Of a stretch of DNA of 64,000 nucleotides, positions 56,340-64,000 are shown one piece after another. The DNA is taken from positions 63,192,442-63,256,441 of the forward strand of contig CM055094.1 of the NCBI GenBank assembly GCA_029204225.1, written 5' to 3'. The stretch is from Diphasiastrum complanatum (lineage: Eukaryota > Streptophyta > Lycopodiopsida > Lycopodiales > Lycopodiaceae). The notes beneath the pieces were generated by a model. It saw only the letters and a program-made list of their open reading frames with translations, did not search any database and was not told the DNA's origin. The position numbers were made by a program, and so were the translations under genes. Each line of letters starts with the position of its first letter. The first letter of the stretch is position 1.

Positions 56340-57400
56340 AAGCTAAATGTTATGTTCACTTACCCCAAGTCTAGAAATTTTATGCCAAAGTAGTATGTCA
56401 GGGCCTTTATTTCTTATGTGAAATTGGGTAATGGACTTCCCTTTTCTTTCTTTTCTTCTCTCCAATGAATGTTGAGTTTTTTGATTGATGGCCTTGCACA
56501 ACATCATACATGACATAAATAGCACAGTCAATGAAAGAGTACATTTCAGAATAATCAAATCCCTTTGCTTGGGAAAAAATCTATTCATGGTCTCGCACTG
56601 GAACCAACAGAAGAATCATGTCCAGTGGCACGACACGTAAATGGACAAAGATTGGCTTGATAATTGATTGCAAAACAAGACATTTTTTATCAAAATTTTA
56701 GCTTGACTTGTGGAGTTTAATCGCTCAATGTGAGATTTTAGCTAATGATTATATGGCTTGTTAAGAGGAGTACGATATTGCTCAGATTTGTTACCAATGA
56801 ATTATGATGAATAATGCTTGCTCAAGGAGTAATTGTAAATCGAAACATAAAATGTTGTTACAAAGTGCAAATTTCTTTAGAAGATTGTGCTCAAATGACA
56901 AAATTGTGTGAAATTTGTGTTGGATAAGGTGGCGTTGTGTAACATCAAAAGAAAGAGATACAACATAGACATTTCCAAAATAACAAATTCAATGAAAAAA
57001 CATTGTAAAAGAGAATTGATGATACTTCAAGAATGTAGTTGTTACAAACTAGAACTATAGAACTATTACATCTTAAGGTGCATCAAGTACATAGAGCTAA
57101 TTTCTGCATGGAAAAAAGAGTTGCCATTTATGCAATGGGCAATGAAGTCCCTTTATAATTGAACTAGGCGTCTGACTGTGCTAAGAAAGGTCAACCTTGG
57201 GATTGCCACCTCAACCATCTGAGGGTATTTGCACACATTGGCCTAAGGCATGTCTATTTGTCAAAAAACTCAACGCTCATTGGAGAGAGAAAAAAATAGG
57301 AAGGCCATTACTCCATGCTGTAGACGACTTGGCATAAAAAATTGTCGACTTGGGGTAAGTGAAAATGCCGGGCACTACCCCCTAGTATCTCCACTATTGC
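56340..57400. repeat. Inverted pair of an unidentified repeat
   Basis: 56343-56560 (minus) and 57250-57370 (plus) share CAAAAAACTCAAC, CATTGGAGAGA, TTGGCATAAAA and GACTTGGGGTAAGTGAA in the same order. The 700 bp between has no motif. Either two copies of one repeat inserted in opposite directions, or the inverted ends of a larger non-coding element. Confidence 0.5.
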
Positions 57401-57479
57401 AGGGCCACTATTTTTTAGGAGACCTTGAGATTTAAATTTTTATGTGGGAGAACATCATGTTGGTTGTTATTCGATAGAG

Positions 57480-58623
57480 GAGAGAGAACAAAGGTTCAGT
57501 AAGCCTATGTTCTGAAGGGCGGGTATCTACGTAAATCCAAAGTCCAAACTTCATAAGGTATTTTGTTTGAGAGACCTTTAGTCGGACATCTGTTCTGAAT
57601 ATAGGCTGTAGTGGAAACAGCTTCAGCCCAAAAGGATTTTGAAAGTGTCTTAGATCAAGGATACATTTGGCCGATTCTACTAAGGTGATGTTCTTTATCT
57701 CAACAAGTCCATTTGGCTAAGGCAAATAGGAGGTAATGTATTCTTCCTCAATGCCATTGTTAAGGCAATACTCCTTGAATTCAGTAGAGATGTACTCTCC
57801 CCCATTGTCGGACCTCAGTGCTTTAATTCTTTTACTAGTTTCCATTTCTGCACGCTCTTTGAATTGTTGAAGGATTTTGAAAGCCTTTAATTTCTGCTTA
57901 ATAATGTAAACAATTGTTCTTCTCGAATATTTGTCAATGAAGGTAATAAAATACTTTGCATCAAGCAATGACGGAGTTTGCATTGGACCACATATATCTG
58001 AATGAACAACGTCTAGAACATCTTTTGATGCATGCCTATGACTCGATCTAAAAGGAATCCTAGTCTATTTTTCAAGGATGTAGCTATGACAGACAGAGAG
58101 GTCGACTTTGTTGGTTGGATAATCAAGATCAAGTACTAAGGATTGTCTGGACATGTTCGACACAGATGTATGATTCAAGTGTCCTAATCTATAATGCCTT
58201 ACTGACAAGAAAAGAGATTTTCAAGGCTTGAGTAGTGTCAGAGAATAATAATGTGCCAGTCTATATAAGTATCCATGCCTCTTGCCGAGTGCAAGGATCT
58301 TATTTGTCCCATCAATAATTCGGCATTGATCATACTCAAACTCTATCCTATGACCTAACTCACTAATTCTACTTACTTATAACATATTCATAGAGAGTTT
58401 AGATACATACAAAACATTTGATAGTTGTTTAAATTGATCATGCTGGAATATCAATCTTATAGTGAGTCGGCTGTGTCGTCTTCAGGCATTACTTCGATAC
58501 TTATGACAACATCCCACAACTTGTTGGCGATTAACAAGGTCTTCATCTTAAATTTTCACAAATAGTAATTGGATCCATTCAGCTTGTCTATGATGAGACC
58601 AACTTTACTTTGAGAATCCATAT
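57480..58623 (-). pseudogene. Copia gag start and integrase remnant, family B
   Basis: The minus strand from 58623 gives a gag N-terminus (MDSQSKVGLIIDKLNGSNYY). Then follow GAG-pre-integrase pieces (LGHLNHTSVSNMSRQS), the integrase core (FITFIDKYSRR, LRSDNGGEYISTEFKEYC) and the post-core block (SKSFWAEAVSTTAY, PYEVW) ending near 57490. Most of gag and the protease are deleted, and RT/RNase H are absent. Confidence 0.75.
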
Positions 58624-58649
58624 GGAACTTTAGTCTGTTGATAAATCGT

Positions 58650-58989
58650 CAATTGTTGACAATCGCCATCTAATAGAAACTTATTCTGTTGAAGATTATG
58701 CCCGATTGTGAAAGATAAGACTGACATTACTCGAGGTCGAAATATCATTGAATCGAATCGGATTGATATAGCTGATAGTTCACATTGCCTTTGAAAACCG
58801 TGTTTGATAGTTGGCTGGCTTCGTTAGTTCGTTAGACACCCGTTAGTGATTCCAATGTATTTCTGTAGACTGTTAAATAAACTTTCTATTTCTGTAGACT
58901 GTGTGACTGTACAAGTAATTATATATAACAAATGAATGGATCTAGATTAGCCATAGAATTAGGGATGGAGAGATAATATAAATCCAACA
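58650..58989 (-). repeat. Copia 5' LTR, family B
   Basis: The minus strand starts TGTTGGATTTAT at 58989. It shares the GGATCTAGATTAG region and TTTCTGTAGACTGT repeats with the LTR at 31730-32130. The lower end and PBS are not clear. Confidence 0.5.
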
Positions 58990-60470
58990 CTAAAATCACA
59001 ATTAATGGTTTAGAGGCCTAAAACTTGTGCTGATGGATTCGCATGGAGCTAGCAGTAATTCACAAGAGGAGTAGCTAATATGGCCCAGTTAGGCTGTTGA
59101 GGTGTCCCAGTTCACTCCTAGCCTAAGAAGGAGCCTTGGAGAGGATAAGTATACCCATAGGACTCTCTTGGAGGGGGCTTGATTACAGAGAATTGTATTT
59201 TGTTGGATTGACATTTCTCCTTTATAGTGAATTCTTGCTAGTGATTTATATAGTTTGGCGGCTAGATCCATTTGATCTACGTGTGGTTGGATTGGTTTGA
59301 TCCGCTATCCATTCTCTATGGTATTTGGAGTTGGTTCCTAGTTTGAGGTATTAGTGGTCTAGAAACTCCTTGTGCCATAGGTGTCGACAACACCACACTA
59401 TGACCAAAAACCAACCAGGCCAAGTTCCTATGGCCCACCAATTTTCAATTGGTTCTGGCAAGTTTTAGAGAGCTCCAATAAATGTGCCATCATCTCAGAC
59501 CATCTAGGCATGGTTAAAAGAAGCCTAGGAATAAATAAAATCTAGAGAAAGAATCACTTTCTAGAGAGAAAATCCTAGAGACAAAAAAAAACATGCCCTA
59601 TCGATTTGATCTATGTGCTTTGTTGTAAGAAGAGGTGTCTAATTTACACCAAAACTATAGGGGGATGCAAATTTGTGACTCAGAATGAGCCCAACCAAGT
59701 CTCAATGCCTTGGCTAGAATGTTATTTTGGTTCTAGCCTTGGCATGCTAGTGTCACGAAGACTAGGGTAAAGTGGAATTTTATCTCAAACCGACTCTGAT
59801 TACCTTCTTTGGTGTTCTGTAAAAGTGTCAACTGTAAGGCCATTTTAAATCTTTTGGCATGGTGGGCTGAAGGTCACATCTTGAGACACCAATAGTATGT
59901 CGACCATTTAGTCTAGAACGCCAACGATATGTTGTTGAGACCATTCGGTCTAGAGAATGGCTAGATTTATACTTGTTGTGGCTTGTAGTTCTAAGTGTAC
60001 CTGGTATGAATTGGAATGGGCTCTAACTTGTTGTCCTACTTGGATGGCTTGCTTGGATGGAAGTTACTTGTTTATGGTTGTCTAGTCTAACGTGGTGCCA
60101 AGTTGGCTCCTTGCGCTCATGTGGAGCTTCGAGTTGGTTAAGTTTTACAAGATGGCCATTATGGGATATAATGTATGTTAACATGTTGGCTACTTTTATG
60201 ATGTCGGGTTGGTTTGAAGGGGGTTAAGTGTTTGTGGGAAATTATAATCAAAAGTGGATTCACAATGTTAGCTTATGTTCTAATAATATTAAAACTGAGC
60301 ATAATATAGCTCAAGGCCATGATCTAAGTCCAAGGTTTGATCACTAAAAATTGCTCAAAAAGAGTGTTTTGCTTTTTTAGCTACAGAGGTAGAAAAATAA
60401 AACTCTAAGGAGTTTTGAGTTTACAATGTGAGAGCTTGTAGTGTCGTCTGTATTATCCTATGCATCGCCA
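58990..60470. other. No gene recognised
   Basis: AT-rich sequence. A local repeat, GACCATTYRGTCTAGA, occurs at 59903 and 59939. No coding motif. Confidence 0.35.
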
Positions 60471-60479
60471 TCTTTTTAA

Positions 60480-61620
60480 TGAGTGATGACCAAAGCTATA
60501 TACATGAATTTATGAAAATCGTTGGATGATTATTGTATATTCGATACCAAAATGGACCAGTTACAAAACCTTTAGAAGTGTTCTCACAAGTGTCATGAGT
60601 TTGGGGTCAATCTCAATCCCTTAAAGTGTACCATTTCAGTGCAATGAGGAGATTCTATGGAATAAATAGTCTTGCAGCATGGAATTTGCATTGATGTACT
60701 AGGGGTGCAACCATTTAGAAGATGACACTCCAAAGAATGTAGAAAAAGTACATTTTCAGAAAAGGGCAGCCTGTGTCATCGACAATTATGGTCTTGGAAC
60801 CAAGTATTTCTATTATGAACTATCAAAGAAATATTTCATGCATGGGAGAATGTTAGAAAGCTTTTCATCACCTTATTAATTTGCTTACAAATGCTATTTC
60901 ACATTCTTGTAGATGCACCCCATATATGCAATAGGATATGCATTAGCCCAACCTACCAATCTAAAAATACATGATCAACGAACTTATTGTGCTAAAAATC
61001 TGTTACTTTGAGCACATGTGAACAATACAAAACAAAAAAGCATTTTCAATGGTTTATGCCATTTTCAATGGCCTAATGGGTAGAAACATTATGTAGAGAC
61101 TCAAACATAGGAGAAAAATAATTAGTTGATGATGACATGTGTGATGATCAGTTGTTTAAAGTGAAAGGGATTTTATGGAATGGTACAATTGGATATGGTT
61201 ATTTATTGAAAAAAATCAAACATGTCTCAAAATAGGTGACAAGATGACTCATCTTACAAGCTAGAGCTCATACATGATTGGAAAATACTTGTATAGGAAG
61301 AAAGAGATGGAATACTTTAAAAGTGCACTTTTTCTAGGAAGTTTATGAAGTGTTGTTTGTTGCACATGATATAATTGGGAGCAAAATATATTCGCCAAAG
61401 TCAATGCTCACAAAGTTCTTTAAGCAAGAATATGGTGGCATATGTTATGGCATGAGGTTCATGAATATTGCAAAAAGTGTGATGTAATCAAAAGGAAGGG
61501 AAAATCCATTGATTAGGTACTATCAATATTGAAACACATTGTAACAATGGGGACTAAACTTTATTTATAATCTAAAACATATGTCCACCCAAGGAAACAA
61601 CACAGCTTTTTTAGCATGTT
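60480..61620 (+). pseudogene. Degenerate Ty3/gypsy RT to integrase remnant
   Basis: Broken frames read DDYCIFDTKMDQL (RT catalytic strand region, 60525), HKCHEFGVNLNPLKC (RT thumb, 60585), GICIDVLGV (60680), and near 61410-61500 ARIWWHMLWHEVHEYCKKCD, the H2C2 zinc-binding start of gypsy integrase. The order fits gypsy (RT-RNase H-integrase). Many stops. Confidence 0.6.
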
Positions 61621-61829
61621 TCCAAAAATCATTTCACATGGTTTCCAAAAAAGATTCTAGTAGCTACATAACATCGAGATCCATTACATCACGTTTGGTA
61701 AGAAATAAAAATTCGCTAAAAACGTGTCATCAACATCAAAACGACATCTGTTTTTCTTTTTGTCACCAATCAAGCAACATCCATTAGTTTTTGGTATAAG
61801 ATTTTTAGAAATATCACCTCTTTCACTCA

Positions 61830-62795
61830 TTGAAAATGCGACTTGGACCCTTACTAACCTTCCTAAAGATAAAGGAGTCATTGACCGTAAATGCATTTTT
61901 AAGAAGAAATTTCATCCTAATGAAACTATTTCCAAATGGAAAGCTAGATTGGTGGCCAGAGGATTTGCTCAAATCTTAGGTGTAGACTATACTCAGACAT
62001 TTAGGCCAATAGTTAAAATCACTTCAATTAGAGCACTTATTGCCATTGCTACAACAAAAAATTTAGAATTGCATCAAATGGATGTTCATACTACTTTTCC
62101 TAATACTTTGATTTATGAATATTGTTTCTTTATATGAAACAATTATTTGATGTTTTAATGTGAGATTCAATATTAGTTGTCCAAGAAATTTGACATATTG
62201 GATTTAGGCTTGCTCATTATCTTCTCATAATCTACATTTTCAGAAATAGATCAAATAAGCTAATTTATCTAAGTCAAGAAATGTACCTGCAAAATATTTT
62301 AGAAAAAAATTCTATGCATGATTATAAGCCCATTTATTCTCCAATGGAACTTGGTTTAAAGCTTTCTAAAGACATGCATCCTCAAACTTCTCAAAAAATT
62401 GATAAGATGAAAAATATTAGCAGGAAGCAAAAGTCTATCACACTCTCTTCAACCCAAGCTAAATATGTTGTTGCCACTAAAGTCATTGAGGAAGGAATTT
62501 GGATCAAACTTCTAGTTGATGACTTGGGTAATCTTCAGTCTCTACCTATTGCTCAGTTATGTGACAACTTGCATAATTTTTTCTTTGAATCCCAAATACC
62601 ATTCTAGGAAAAAGCATATCCACATTCAATTTCATTTTGTCAGAGAAAAAGTTCATGATAAGAAAATTGAATTGATTTATTCTCCAACGAAGAATCAAGC
62701 TACAAATTTTTTTACCAAGATTTTGTCGAGAGATGAGCACTGGAAGTTAATGAGAATGTTAAATTTTTTAAAGTGTTTGCAATTCAATTAAGGGG
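61830..62795 (+). pseudogene. Copia RT and RNase H remnant
   Basis: Reads ATWTLTNLPKDKGVIDRKCIF, KWKARLVARGFAQILGVDY and LELHQMDVHTTFPN (RT, 61830-62100). The palm YVDD region is deleted. It continues with the SRKQKSITLSSTQAKYV block (RNase H, 62410-62470) and the tail with ATNFFTKIL. Confidence 0.75.
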
Positions 62796-62800
62796 GGGGG

Positions 62801-63520
62801 TGTTGGAAATTTGATTTCACTCCAAACTCTATCATGTCACATCTACTATACTTGTCAAATTGAAGCAAAATTTCAAAGGCTGTAGTTTTACTCATGATTC
62901 AAGTAGTAGAGATCACAATTTAAATGTTTGCATTGTTTTTACTTAAGATTTGAGCAACATGAAATCCAAATTTGAGGTTCTGTATTCTAACTCAAGATTT
63001 AAACAACGAAGATCATCAAATTTGATGCCCCAAACTTTTAAAATTTATTTGAATTTTCCAAGAAATTCGTTCGAATTTTATTTAAATTTTCTTCAAATGG
63101 GAATCATGATTTAAGACCAAGTACATATTAAGTGCACCTCAATTATTGGACCTATACTATTTTATGGAGAATTAATTAAGTTGGTGCAATCATAGCTACA
63201 AGCTCTGAAGCTATAAAATTTAAGTTTTTAAGTAGTCCTTAGAAACTTTTATGCTCTTTCAGAAAATAGCACAATGTTTTTTAACACTTTTTTAGTGAGT
63301 AGTCCTTGGACTTAGATCATGATCTTGAGCTCTATCACTATTAGTTTTAGTAGTACTAGAGCATAGATAGTTTAGTTCAAAATATGTACTTTTGCTTAGA
63401 AAGCTATAAAGCCTGAAATTCACCATTTCAATAGGGTACAATAATTTCTCAAAATTGTCTATTCTGCTTTGTAACTTAGATAGTAACTAGTCTGAATTTT
63501 TTTGCTACTAGTAATTGTAG
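62801..63520 (+). repeat. Copia LTR start, 3' end undefined
   Basis: TGTTGGAAATTTGATT starts at 62801 directly after the polypurine tract AAGGGGGGGGG (62790-62800). No clear CA end or PBS, so the right boundary is a guess. Confidence 0.5.
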
Positions 63521-63559
63521 AGACAAGAAAAAACCAGGTTTTTTAGCATAGCCTACTTC

Positions 63560-64000
63560 CAACTCTAAGCAATCAAAAATCGTTTTGCAAGTATTGTAAG
63601 AAACTTGGCCATGATATCAAGGATTATAAAACTAGAGCGTTTAATGAGAGCAAAAGCATCAAAATGTATCATTTGATCATCAAGACCCCTCTTCTACATC
63701 CAAAGAACATAAGCTATTATTGCAAAAGCTTCATTTTTTTATGAAGATTGTTGGTACCTTGACTCATGAGCTACTCAACACATGACTTTCAGGAGGAGCT
63801 GGTTCAAAGACTTCACATCATGACAAGTCTATATGTTTGAGAGACTCAAGTTCTCAAAAAATTGAAGGCTAGACTAATGTGAAAATCTTCTTGCAAGATG
63901 GTACTAAGAAACCTATCCCTAATTGCTTTATGCTCTTGGATTAACCAAAGATTTATTGTCTCTTAGTAAAATTTTTGACCTAGGACATATAATCTAATTT
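63560..64000 (+). pseudogene. Copia gag zinc knuckle and protease remnant, runs off window
   Basis: Reads FCKYCKKLGHDIKDYKTR (knuckle with the last Cys changed to Tyr) near 63570-63630. Near 63765-63810 is a protease-like block with the usual T-x-H-M-T pattern, and then LTKDLLSLSKIFDLGH. This is 5' internal sequence lying after an LTR start, giving the same internal-LTR-internal order as 46916-50830. Confidence 0.6.

Overview
This is plant nuclear DNA. Two host genes are visible, both with GT-AG introns, and the rest is retrotransposon-derived sequence, microsatellites and small inverted-repeat elements. A 35 kb span for a gene of about 170 visible codons, with one intron of 24.4 kb packed with nested LTR elements and LINEs, suggests a large seed-plant genome. 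A gymnosperm is my best guess, inferred from architecture only.

Host genes. (1) An HDDC2/YfbR-type 5'-deoxynucleotidase (HD-domain phosphohydrolase) lies on the + strand. Seven exons run from 5336 to 40331, and the first exon(s) with the start codon were not found and may lie before the window. All exon phases join and the H, HD and D metal-ligand motifs are kept. (2) A complete REF/SRPP-family gene (small rubber particle / stress-related protein) lies at 54492-55752, with three exons and 242 residues. A cluster of ACGTG (ABRE/G-box) motifs lies about 0.65-1 kb upstream of its ATG.

Repeat layout. 221-3670: two Ty3/gypsy 3' ends in inverted orientation. 4362-4640: a truncated miniature LTR element (TRIM) whose LTR carries a tRNA-like cloverleaf. 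HDDC2 intron 1 (5461-29872) holds, in order, a copia fragment, a gypsy gag remnant containing a complete 404 bp TRIM, a hAT transposase remnant split by a non-coding LTR element, several broken LINEs with a 74-bp-arm hairpin, and an old copia element whose RT region is split by a composite TRIM+copia insertion (21987-28409). Introns 2 and 3 hold copia and gypsy remnants. 40.3-54 kb: microsatellites, two inverted-repeat elements, LINE and copia fragments, a palindromic minisatellite, and a copia element in an internal-LTR-internal arrangement. After the REF/SRPP gene, 56-64 kb holds more copia and gypsy remnants.

The most unusual content is the TRIM family. Five 144-145 bp LTR copies each carry a 73-nt tRNA-like sequence, recalling the 5S-bearing Cassandra TRIMs but with a tRNA. 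One TRIM is joined to a copia element at a 4-base microhomology, and the whole chimera is bounded by a single 5 bp target-site duplication, as expected if a template-switched cDNA integrated as one unit.
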